A DNA stretch of 64,000 bases from Nocardioides pocheonensis (lineage in GTDB: Bacteria; Actinomycetota; Actinomycetes; Propionibacteriales; Nocardioidaceae), in contig NZ_RJSF01000009.1 in assembly GCF_003725535.1 (NCBI RefSeq), positions 14,321-78,320 of the forward strand, read 5' to 3'. Within the stretch, counting starts at the first letter, position 1; each line of letters starts with the position of its first letter. Made by a program: the position numbers and the translations under genes. Below the pieces are notes generated by a model. The model was given only the letters and a program-made list of their open reading frames with translations. It was not told the DNA's origin and did no database searches. Shown in pieces: positions 35,719 to 43,905 of the stretch.

Positions 35719-38175
35719 TCAGGCGAGGCGCTGGGCGAGGTACGGCGCCGTGCGGCTGTCGCGCGACCGGGCGACCTGCGCCGGCGTGCCGGTCGCGACC
35801 ACCTGGCCACCGGCGTCGCCGCCGCCCGGGCCGAGGTCGATCACCCAGTCCGCCGTGGCGATCGCGTCCAGGTCGTGCTCGACCAGCACGACCGTGTTGC
35901 CGACGTCGACGAGGCGGTGCAGCTGGCGCAGCAGCAGCGCGATGTCCGCAGGGTGCAGCCCAGAGGTCGGCTCGTCGAGCAGGTAGAGCGCGTGCCCGCG
36001 CCGGGCGCGCTGCAGCTCGGTCGCGAGCTTGATCCGCTGGGCCTCGCCTCCGCTGAGCTCGGTGGCCGGCTGACCGAGCCGGAGGTAGCCGAGCCCGACG
36101 TCGCGCAGGGTCTCCAGGCTCCGCGACGCGGCCGGGACGTCGGCGAGGAACTTCGCGGCCTCGTCGACCGACAGCGCCAGCACGTCGGCGATCGACTTCC
36201 CCTCGTAGGTGACCTCGAGGGTCTTCTCGTCGTACCGCGCCCCGTGGCAGGTCGGGCACTTGGCGTACGTGCCCGGCAGGAACAGCAGCTCGACCGCGAC
36301 GAAGCCCTCCCCCTGGCAGGTCTCGCACCGACCCTCCGGCACGTTGAACGAGAACCGTCCGGCCGAGTAGCGCCGCCTCCTCGCCAGCGGCGTCGCGGCG
36401 AACAGCTTGCGGACCGTGTCGAACATCCCTGTGTACGTCGCCAGGTTGGACCGTGGCGTCCGGCCGATCGGGCGCTGGTCGACGACCACGAGCCGGTCGA
36501 ACGCGTCCAGGCCGCTGACGTCGTGGACGTCGACCTCGAGCTCCGCCGCGTCCGGGTCGTCGGGGGCCAGGCCGAGGTGGCAGCGGACGACCTCGGCAAG
36601 CACCTGGGTCACCAGCGTCGACTTGCCGGAGCCGGACACGCCGGACACGGCGGTCAGCACGCACTGCGGGACGTCGACCGAGACGTCTTCGAGGTTGTGT
36701 CGGGAGACGCCGCGCAGGTGCAGCCAGCCGTGCGGCTCGCGCAGCGTGTGCTCGAACCCGGCTGCCCGACCGAACAGGTACGCGCTGGTCGCGGACTCCG
36801 CGACGTCCTCGAGGTCCGCGACCGGCCCGGAGTGGAGGACGCGCCCGCCCTCCTCACCGGCACCGGGGCCGATGTCGACGACCCAGTCGGCGCGGCGTAC
36901 GACGTCGAGGTCGTGCTCGACCACGAACAGCGAGTTGCCCGACGCCTTGAGTCGGCCGAGCACGTCGAGCAGCGGCTCGGCGTCGGCCGGGTGCAGGCCG
37001 GCCGAGGGCTCGTCGAGCACGTAGACGACGCCGAAGAGTCCCGACCGCAGCTGGGTCGCGATCCGCAGCCGCTGCGCCTCGCCCGGCGAGAGCGTGGTCG
37101 AGGAGCGGCCGAGACTGAGGTAGCCGAGCCCGAGGTCCAGCAGCACCTGGATCCGGGCGACCAGGTCGGCGCAGATCCGCACCGCCACCTCGCTGGTCTC
37201 GCCGGAGCCTGCGGTCGGGACCGCTGCCCCCGGGTTCGCCAGCTCGGCGATCGGCCGCAGCAGGTCGGCAACCTGGGCCAGCGACATCGCGTTGACCTCG
37301 GCGATCGAGTGGGCGGCGAAGCTCACCGCGAGCGCCTCGGGCCGCAGACCGCTCCCGCCGCAGACCGGGCACGGCACGCTGCGGACGAACCGCAGCGCCT
37401 TCTCGCGCATCCGCTCGCTCTTGGAGTCGGCGAGCACGTGCATCACGTGCTTCCGCGCGCTCCAGAACGTCCCGTAGTAACCGTAGTCGACCCGGTCGCG
37501 CTCCGGCTCGACCAGCACCGACGGCTGCTCGTCGGTGTAGAGCAGCCAGTCGCGGTCCTTCTTGCGCAGCCGGTGCCACGGCTTGTCGATGTCGATGCCG
37601 AGGCCGCTGACCACGCTGCGCAGGTTCGCGCCCTGCCAGGCGCCCGGCCAGGCCGCGATCGCACCCTCACGGATGGTCAGCGACGGGTCCGGGACGAGCA
37701 GGTCCTCGGCCACGTCGTGCACGACCCCGAGCCCGTGGCAGTGCGGGCACGCCCCGGCCGCGGTGTTCGGGGAGAAGTCCTCCGCCTCCAGCCGCCGAGC
37801 ACCCTTCGGGTAGGTGCCGGCGCGGGAGAACAGCATGCGCAGCAAGTTCGACAGCGTCGTGATCGTCCCGACCGTCGACCGGCTCGACGGCGCCCCGCGT
37901 CTTTGTTGAAGCGCGACCGCGGGAGGCAGCCCGGTGATCTCCTGCACGTGCGGAGCCCCGACCTGCTGGAGCAGCCGCCGCGCGTACGGCGCCACCGACT
38001 CGAAGTACCGCCGCTGCGCCTCGGCGTACAACGTGCCGAACGCCAGCGACGACTTCCCCGACCCCGACACCCCGGTGAACGCCACCATCGCGTCCCGCGG
38101 GATGTCGACGTCGACGTCCCGCAGGTTGTGTTCACTGGCGCCCCTGACGTGCACGAAGCCGTCGAGGGAAGTCAC
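35719..38175 (-). CDS. Excinuclease ABC subunit A-like ATPase (class II UvrA)
   Basis: 818 aa, shorter than housekeeping UvrA (about 950). Two ABC modules: GVSGSGKSSL and LSPGEAQRLRI, then GVSGSGKSTL and LSGGEAQRIKL, plus zinc-finger pairs CPHCHG, CPVCGG, CETCQG, CPTCHG. The shorter first half fits class II UvrA, which lacks the UvrB-interaction domain and is linked to tolerance of DNA-binding drugs. A classical repair role is the alternative. GTG start without a clear ribosome site. Confidence 0.85.
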   Translation of the reverse strand: MTSLDGFVHVRGASEHNLRDVDVDIPRDAMVAFTGVSGSGKSSLAFGTLYAEAQRRYFESVAPYARRLLQQVGAPHVQEITGLPPAVALQQRRGAPSSRSTVGTITTLSNLLRMLFSRAGTYPKGARRLEAEDFSPNTAAGACPHCHGLGVVHDVAEDLLVPDPSLTIREGAIAAWPGAWQGANLRSVVSGLGIDIDKPWHRLRKKDRDWLLYTDEQPSVLVEPERDRVDYGYYGTFWSARKHVMHVLADSKSERMREKALRFVRSVPCPVCGGSGLRPEALAVSFAAHSIAEVNAMSLAQVADLLRPIAELANPGAAVPTAGSGETSEVAVRICADLVARIQVLLDLGLGYLSLGRSSTTLSPGEAQRLRIATQLRSGLFGVVYVLDEPSAGLHPADAEPLLDVLGRLKASGNSLFVVEHDLDVVRRADWVVDIGPGAGEEGGRVLHSGPVADLEDVAESATSAYLFGRAAGFEHTLREPHGWLHLRGVSRHNLEDVSVDVPQCVLTAVSGVSGSGKSTLVTQVLAEVVRCHLGLAPDDPDAAELEVDVHDVSGLDAFDRLVVVDQRPIGRTPRSNLATYTGMFDTVRKLFAATPLARRRRYSAGRFSFNVPEGRCETCQGEGFVAVELLFLPGTYAKCPTCHGARYDEKTLEVTYEGKSIADVLALSVDEAAKFLADVPAASRSLETLRDVGLGYLRLGQPATELSGGEAQRIKLATELQRARRGHALYLLDEPTSGLHPADIALLLRQLHRLVDVGNTVVLVEHDLDAIATADWVIDLGPGGGDAGGQVVATGTPAQVARSRDSRTAPYLAQRLA

Positions 38176-38281
38176 CCGCGCTCGTTACCCGATCGCCCCG
38201 TCCGCACGCCCCGGCGCGCGCTTCGCCGGATCCTGATGGCCCTCTCGAGGAGATCTTGATCCTCGCTCCACCGACCGCGCA

Positions 38282-39478
38282 TCACGGAATGAGCCACTCC
38301 ACGCTCTCGCCTGAGCCCAGGCCCGTCTGCACAGACACGCGTACAAGCTTCGCTCCATCCGGCACCGCGAAGACGACGAGACCGCGCTGTGCCTTGCCGG
38401 GGCGCAGGTTGAACGCCGCCGGCATGAGCTCGCTGGCAGGAAGCGCGGCGTAACTACCGACGCCGGCGTGCTGGCCGTTCGACAACAACGCGGAGAAGCT
38501 CAAGTACGGCACCGCAGCACCCCACATCCGGTCGCCGTCGTTGCGGATGGTGTAACGCACACCGACCAGGTGTTCGCCGCGGTGCAGGGCAACGCCTAGG
38601 TCCGTCATGGCCACGCGCGTCACTCCGTCGGCCCGGACCCGAAGTGCGGGGTGCGACTCTGTCGCCGCCACGCGCACCACCTCTCCAAATGTGGGCTCGG
38701 ATGCTCCTGGAGTGTCCCCTCCGCCGTTGCGGCTGTGCGTCGCGCCGGCGTCGATCCCTTTGAGCACCACGCCGATAAGACCGACCGCGAACAAGAGGCC
38801 AACCAGGATGAGGAGCAGCCCACAGCCCGCCTTGCCCAGACGGAGCGCAACGTTCCTGGAAATGGGTGGCCGAGGCTGAGGAGGGCTGGGCGGAGGCCAT
38901 GCCTGGGACACGGACTGAGCTGTCACCGGCCGCCGGGCAGAGGTCAGCTGCCACTGCAGGATCGTGACGGCGCGCCTGATCGACTCCGGCCCGAGGATCG
39001 GAGGCATGGCTGCTAGCAGCGCCGCGAGATTCGAGGTCGAACAGATCGTCACGCCTCGTGCCTGCACATCGATCGGCTCAGGCCGGACAAAGCAGAGCAC
39101 TGGCGTAGCCGGCAGTCCCTGGAGTAACTGAGTGACCGCCAAGGCTGCGTCGGCAGCTGATGCGACTTCGCGCTCTCGACGTCGACCGGACTGATAGAGC
39201 ACCCCATCGCTTACCCGGATGTCTCCGGTCCAATTCTTGCTGTCGATGACGAAGACACCACCGGGACCGACGACAACGTGATCGATGTTCGCTCGCTGGC
39301 GTCCCGGCCACCGCACGTCGTGGAACGTGGTCCAGCCGCGAGTGCTCAGCGTGGCCAAGGCGGCCGCCGTGGCCGCTTCTCCTTGCGCACCGCGCTCCCA
39401 CAGCGCGGCGCTCCGCTCCAGTCGTGCAGCCTTCTCGCGTTGGCGTCGCGCGATATCGCGAGCCGAGTCCCCCGCCAT
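38282..39478 (-). CDS. NERD-domain membrane protein, candidate defence component
   Basis: 398 aa. Same layout as 22706-23887: coiled N-terminus, NERD domain with E34, D66, D79 and K81 in RQRANIDHVVVGPGGVFVIDSK, a membrane helix (about 220-245), and a beta-rich DUF4352-like domain. NERD is a nuclease-related PD-(D/E)XK fold. GGGGGAGG precedes the ATG. It diverges from the PLD-helicase gene across only 97 nt. Its codon use is less G/C-biased than the first paralogue, suggesting transfer with the island. Confidence 0.78.
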   Translation of the reverse strand: MAGDSARDIARRQREKAARLERSAALWERGAQGEAATAAALATLSTRGWTTFHDVRWPGRQRANIDHVVVGPGGVFVIDSKNWTGDIRVSDGVLYQSGRRREREVASAADAALAVTQLLQGLPATPVLCFVRPEPIDVQARGVTICSTSNLAALLAAMPPILGPESIRRAVTILQWQLTSARRPVTAQSVSQAWPPPSPPQPRPPISRNVALRLGKAGCGLLLILVGLLFAVGLIGVVLKGIDAGATHSRNGGGDTPGASEPTFGEVVRVAATESHPALRVRADGVTRVAMTDLGVALHRGEHLVGVRYTIRNDGDRMWGAAVPYLSFSALLSNGQHAGVGSYAALPASELMPAAFNLRPGKAQRGLVVFAVPDGAKLVRVSVQTGLGSGESVEWLIP

Positions 39479-39575
39479 ATTCCTCCCCCTGCAGGCAACT
39501 CACGCTAGGGGACCGCACGCGGCCGCACGGGCAATTCCCCTGAAATCGTCCGATCGGCCTGGCAAGCTCGCGCGC
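39479..39575. promoter_or_regulatory. Divergent promoter region, NERD / PLD-helicase
   Basis: The 97-nt gap must hold promoters for both genes. No obvious palindrome. The shared region implies co-regulation of the two divergent genes. Confidence 0.4.
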
Positions 39576-42500
39576 ATGACCTCACCGCTAAGTGAGGGCC
39601 TCCATGAGGCCCTCCTGACGCGTGAGCTCCAGGGCGCCTTATCTCGGGAGACCACGCTCCTGCCAAACCTCGGTCGAGTCGATCCCGAAGATCAGGTGCA
39701 CGTCCTCGCGCGTCATCTCGCCTCGGCCGCGCTGCGGCGCCTCGAAACCGTGCGCGACCCCGCGAAGCGGCTGGAACTGGCCAACGCGCTCCTGGCTCAC
39801 ATCGCCGATGATTCCCAGCTCGTGATCGATCCAGTGGAGCAACTACAAGCGCTGCGCCCTCCTGCTCGGCCGGGCAGCGTGTCCCGTTACACCGAGCGAC
39901 CACGTACGCCGCTCAACGACGCGGCACTCCTCACGAATGCGCACGGCGAGCCCTCATTGGCCGCTGAGCTCCGGGCCGAGCTCGATTCGGCTGACTCCGT
40001 CGACCTGCTCTGCGCGTTCGTCATGTGGCACGGCCTGCGCCTTCTCGAGAAGCAGCTCGCCACACTCAAGGCGGCCGGCATACCCCTGCGCGTCATCACG
40101 ACGACCTACATCGGAGGCACAGAGCGTCGCGCGCTCGACCGGCTTGTTCGCGAGTTCGGTGCCGACGTTCGCGTGCAATACGACGCAGCGCGGACTCGTC
40201 TGCACGCGAAGGCCTGGATCTTCCATCGCAACACCGGCTACGACACGGCGTATGTCGGCTCGTCTAACCTCACCACCAGCGCCATGTTGGAAGGTGTCGA
40301 GTGGAACGTGCGGCTGAGCAACGCGGCGACGCCGGCGCTGATGCAGAAGTTTCGCGCGACCTTTGACTACTACTGGAACGCCGGTGAGTTCGAGCCCTAC
40401 GACCCTGACCGGGACGGCGAACGGCTTGACCAGGCGCTTGCGCAGGCGCGGGGCGGGAAGCGCAGCGACCGAGTCACGATGTCTCTGTCGGGCTTGGAGG
40501 TCCGGCCCTTCTCGTACCAGCAAGAGATGCTGGACATGCTCGAAGTCGAACGAATCGTGCACGATCGCCACCGCAACCTCGTCGTCGCGGCGACCGGAAC
40601 CGGAAAGACGGTCATCGCGGCGCTCGACTACCGCGGCCTTGTTGAGGGAGCAAACGGCCGCCGCTTAACACTGCTGTTCGTCGCCCACCGCAAAGAAATC
40701 CTTGAGCAGTCCCGTCGCATCTACCAAGAGGTCCTCGGTGACGCGAGCTTTGGCGAACTGTACGTCGGCGGTGCCCGACCAGACACGTGGCAACACGTCT
40801 TCGCGAGCGTTCAGTCCCTGACGTCGTACGGCGTTCCCAACCTTCCCGCAGACGCCTTCGACATCGTGGTGATCGACGAGTTCCACCACGCCGAAGCGCG
40901 CACCTACCGTCGCATCCTCGATCACTTGAAGCCACGAGAATTGCTCGGGCTTACTGCGACGCCGGAACGAGCGGACGGGGTCGACGTTCGCAGCTTCTTC
41001 GACGGGCGCACTGCAGCAGAGCTGCGACTTTGGGACGCATTAGGCGCCGACCTTCTGTGTCCGTTCCATTACTTCGCAGTCGCGGACGGCACCGACCTCA
41101 GGACCGTGAAGTGGAGTCGTGGACGCTATGACGAGGCCGAGCTGGACAACGTCTTCACCGGCAACGACGTCCGCTCACGGATCGTGCTGAGCCAACTTCG
41201 CGACAAGATCTCGGATCTGAGTGCGATGCGTGCCCTCGGGTTCTGCGTCAGCGTTGCACACGCGGAGTACATGACACGCGTCTTTAACGACGCTGGTGTC
41301 CCAGCCAAGACTGTGACGGGAGCGACCGCCCCGCACGAACGGGAACTGGCCCTTCGAGAGCTTCGCGACGCGAGCGTCAACGTGCTCTTCACCGTCGACG
41401 TCTTCAACGAAGGACTCGATGTGCCGGATGTCGACACACTTCTCATGTTGCGGCCGACGGAGAGTTCCACGATCTTCATGCAGCAGCTTGGCCGTGGGCT
41501 CCGACGCACGCGGGACAAGGCCGTCCTGACCGTGTTGGACTTCGTAGGCTTGCATCGCGCCGAGTTTCAGTTCGCCGCCCGGTACCGCGCCTTAACGGGG
41601 ATTGGCGGACGGCACCTCATCGACCAGGTCGAGAAGGGATTTCCGTTTCTTCCCTCTGGCTGCCAGATCGTCATGGACCGACAGGCACAGGCCTCGATTC
41701 TCGAGAACCTGCGCAGCCAGATCAGCACCCGCTGGGCGAAGATCGTCGCGGAGCTCAAGCGTGCGCCGGAACACGACCTCCACGGCTTCCTCGAACACAG
41801 CGGCCTTGAGCTGAGCGACATCCTCCGCCGCGGCAGTCATTCCTGGACCCGCCTGCGACGCGACGCCGACCTGCCGACCGCACCTGGATCAGTCTTGGAG
41901 GAGAAGTTGCTGAAGCGCGTGCGCGCATTTGCGCACGTCGACGATGACCTTCGCGCCCAGCACTACCAAGCATTGCTTAGTGATGAAGCGCGTTCGTACA
42001 GCGAACTCTCTCCACTCGAGCAGAAGCTCGCACGCATGCTCTTCTACTCGTTCTGGAGTGACGGCGGCGGTCATGAGACCTTCGACGCGGGCCTCGCTTC
42101 CTTGCGCTCCGAGCGAGCCACCCGGTCGGAGATCCGCTCGGTCATCGACATTGCGTTCGATGCTGCACGGCACGTCACGACCCCATTGCTCGGGGATCTG
42201 GGTGAGATCCCACTGCGAATTCATGCCCGCTATCAACGCGAAGAGATCCTCGCCGCCCTCGACTTCCCGCGGAAGCCGAACAGTTTCCGCGAGGGCGTCT
42301 GGTACTCCCCCGACCACAACGTCGACATCTTCTTCATCACCCTGAAGAAGTCAGAAGCCGACTACTCCCCAAGCACGATGTACTCCGACTACCCGATCAG
42401 TCCGGAGCTCTTCCACTGGGAGTCGCAGTCCACGACATCGGTTCAGTCACAGACGGGCCGGCGCTACCTCAACGGAACGAGCACAGTGCTGCTGTTTGTG

Positions 42501-42662
42501 CGCCACGAGCAGAAGGATGACTTCGGCACCTCGCCCTATCTGTTCCTCGGGCCCGCCACCTATGTCAGCCACACCGGAGACCGGCCGATCGCGGTCACGT
42601 GGAAGCTCAAGACACCGATGCCTACGGACTTCTTCAACTTGACGTCCGCCGTAGCTCCTTAG
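39576..42662 (+). CDS. PLD-nuclease, DEAD/DEAH helicase and DUF3427 fusion protein
   Basis: 1028 aa. N-terminal region, then a phospholipase D-like domain with one HKD motif (HAKAWIFHRNTG near 210, GSSNLTTSAM near 228). SF2 helicase core: motif I AATGTGKT (about 338), DEFHH (about 435), LTATPER, FNEGLDVPDV, motif VI QQLGRGLRR (about 636). The last 290 residues match DUF3427. Related proteins occur in many bacteria, often near restriction genes, and are thought to act in anti-phage defence; this is inference here. Third-position G+C is visibly lower than in flanking genes. No strong ribosome site upstream. Confidence 0.85.
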   Translation: MTSPLSEGLHEALLTRELQGALSRETTLLPNLGRVDPEDQVHVLARHLASAALRRLETVRDPAKRLELANALLAHIADDSQLVIDPVEQLQALRPPARPGSVSRYTERPRTPLNDAALLTNAHGEPSLAAELRAELDSADSVDLLCAFVMWHGLRLLEKQLATLKAAGIPLRVITTTYIGGTERRALDRLVREFGADVRVQYDAARTRLHAKAWIFHRNTGYDTAYVGSSNLTTSAMLEGVEWNVRLSNAATPALMQKFRATFDYYWNAGEFEPYDPDRDGERLDQALAQARGGKRSDRVTMSLSGLEVRPFSYQQEMLDMLEVERIVHDRHRNLVVAATGTGKTVIAALDYRGLVEGANGRRLTLLFVAHRKEILEQSRRIYQEVLGDASFGELYVGGARPDTWQHVFASVQSLTSYGVPNLPADAFDIVVIDEFHHAEARTYRRILDHLKPRELLGLTATPERADGVDVRSFFDGRTAAELRLWDALGADLLCPFHYFAVADGTDLRTVKWSRGRYDEAELDNVFTGNDVRSRIVLSQLRDKISDLSAMRALGFCVSVAHAEYMTRVFNDAGVPAKTVTGATAPHERELALRELRDASVNVLFTVDVFNEGLDVPDVDTLLMLRPTESSTIFMQQLGRGLRRTRDKAVLTVLDFVGLHRAEFQFAARYRALTGIGGRHLIDQVEKGFPFLPSGCQIVMDRQAQASILENLRSQISTRWAKIVAELKRAPEHDLHGFLEHSGLELSDILRRGSHSWTRLRRDADLPTAPGSVLEEKLLKRVRAFAHVDDDLRAQHYQALLSDEARSYSELSPLEQKLARMLFYSFWSDGGGHETFDAGLASLRSERATRSEIRSVIDIAFDAARHVTTPLLGDLGEIPLRIHARYQREEILAALDFPRKPNSFREGVWYSPDHNVDIFFITLKKSEADYSPSTMYSDYPISPELFHWESQSTTSVQSQTGRRYLNGTSTVLLFVRHEQKDDFGTSPYLFLGPATYVSHTGDRPIAVTWKLKTPMPTDFFNLTSAVAP

Positions 42663-42751
42663 GCACAGGCAGTGCAAGATCACGTCGGAGCGACTTCATC
42701 GCCCAACTCTGCGTCGAACGCAATGACAGCGGTCTCAAAGCCCGCAAATAC

Positions 42752-43795
42752 CTACACGTCATCGCTCTCGTTGAGCACCCAGGCACGCTTCAGCGGGATT
42801 TCTTGGCGCAAAGTCTCCGGTAGGTCGTCGTAAGCATCGAAGACCTGGTCAATCACGTCGTCGGCATCCCAGACGCGCATGGTCAATCGATCCTTTCGGA
42901 TCTCAGTTCTCGCGTCCTTGGTGATCCCTCCCCATGCGACCAGAAGTCCCTGATCGGCCCGATGAGACAACATCGCGCCCTGTAGACCGCGCACGATCGG
43001 AGCACCGACAGCACCGGGCTCGGACTTCACTTCGACGATGAGCGTGGGGGAATCGAGGCCGAGTGGTCCAGTTCCAGCGAGGATGTCGACACCCTGGTCT
43101 TTGCCGGGAGGGGAAACGTCGCAGACGAAACCGCGGACCTCCAGGATCGCCGCGACGAGCCGCGTCAGTTCATGCTCGCGAAAGTGCTTGCGCACATGGG
43201 TCCGAACGCGATCGCGGATCGTCTCGAGTGTCGGCACAGGGTCCGGGTCCGTAGGCGTATCCGCCGAATCTGTTGGGGTCTCGACCGACGTCGGGTCCTC
43301 GTGCTCGCCCGCTTCGGGGTCGAGCCCGGTCATGATCACTTGGGCAAACCTTGATTCTGCGCCATTGCGCTTGATCCTGAACACGGTCATGAGGGAGCCC
43401 AGGGAGTTTAGAAGATCTTGTCCGAGGGCCGACCGTGGCACGTCATCGCGAATCCAATCGACCTTCACCGTGTGACGCGCGGGAGCGGTCTCGTCGAGAT
43501 GCTCGTAGCCGGATGTGCAGCGGCCCATCACCAGCAAACCAGCGCCGGAGAGCGGCATAATGACGATGTCGCCAGGCTCGATCGACCGGAGGCCCCACAA
43601 CTGGCCCGCGAAGTTCGCGGCCTTGGCATTCGAGACATCAGGATTCACCGACCGGTACTTCGCCAACACATCGTCGCGGGTTGTGGCGTCCCCTAGCGAA
43701 GGGACGTTGTTCCACGCCGCGGCCGCTCGACCCTCCTCGATGCACCATTGGGCGTACGAGTTGCCGCGGCCGCCCCGGACTACCCAGACCGCCAT
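42752..43795 (-). CDS. Mrr-type restriction endonuclease with N-terminal reader-like domain
   Basis: 347 aa. N-terminal about 160 residues (AVWVVRGGRG...DIVIMPLSGAGLLVMGRC) look like a PUA/EVE-type modified-base reader. A Glu/Asp/Thr/Pro-rich linker follows (160-190). The Mrr catalytic domain carries D237 in QGVDI and E255/K257 in LIVEVKSE, the PD-(D/E)XK triad. This architecture suggests a type IV enzyme cutting modified DNA. AGGGAG precedes the ATG. It converges with the helicase gene. Confidence 0.83.
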   Translation of the reverse strand: MAVWVVRGGRGNSYAQWCIEEGRAAAAWNNVPSLGDATTRDDVLAKYRSVNPDVSNAKAANFAGQLWGLRSIEPGDIVIMPLSGAGLLVMGRCTSGYEHLDETAPARHTVKVDWIRDDVPRSALGQDLLNSLGSLMTVFRIKRNGAESRFAQVIMTGLDPEAGEHEDPTSVETPTDSADTPTDPDPVPTLETIRDRVRTHVRKHFREHELTRLVAAILEVRGFVCDVSPPGKDQGVDILAGTGPLGLDSPTLIVEVKSEPGAVGAPIVRGLQGAMLSHRADQGLLVAWGGITKDARTEIRKDRLTMRVWDADDVIDQVFDAYDDLPETLRQEIPLKRAWVLNESDDV

Positions 43796-43859
43796 ATCGC
43801 TCCCTTCGTTTGATCGCCACTTGCCCCATCAGAACAGAGTGACGCTGCACGCGGTAACG

Positions 43860-43892
43860 GCGATGGCCCGACGAGTTGCGTCGGGCCATCGC
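43860..43892. terminator. nrdJ terminator hairpin
   Basis: Perfect 14-bp stem (43860-43873 and 43879-43892) with an AGTTG loop, 14 nt downstream of the nrdJ stop on the minus strand. Confidence 0.75.
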
Positions 43893-43905
43893 ATGTTGGC
43901 GTAAG

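Noticed and set aside
34885-38259. 1124-codon plus-strand frame antisense to the UvrA-like gene
   Set aside because: Shadow frame; the minus strand carries complete UvrA motifs.
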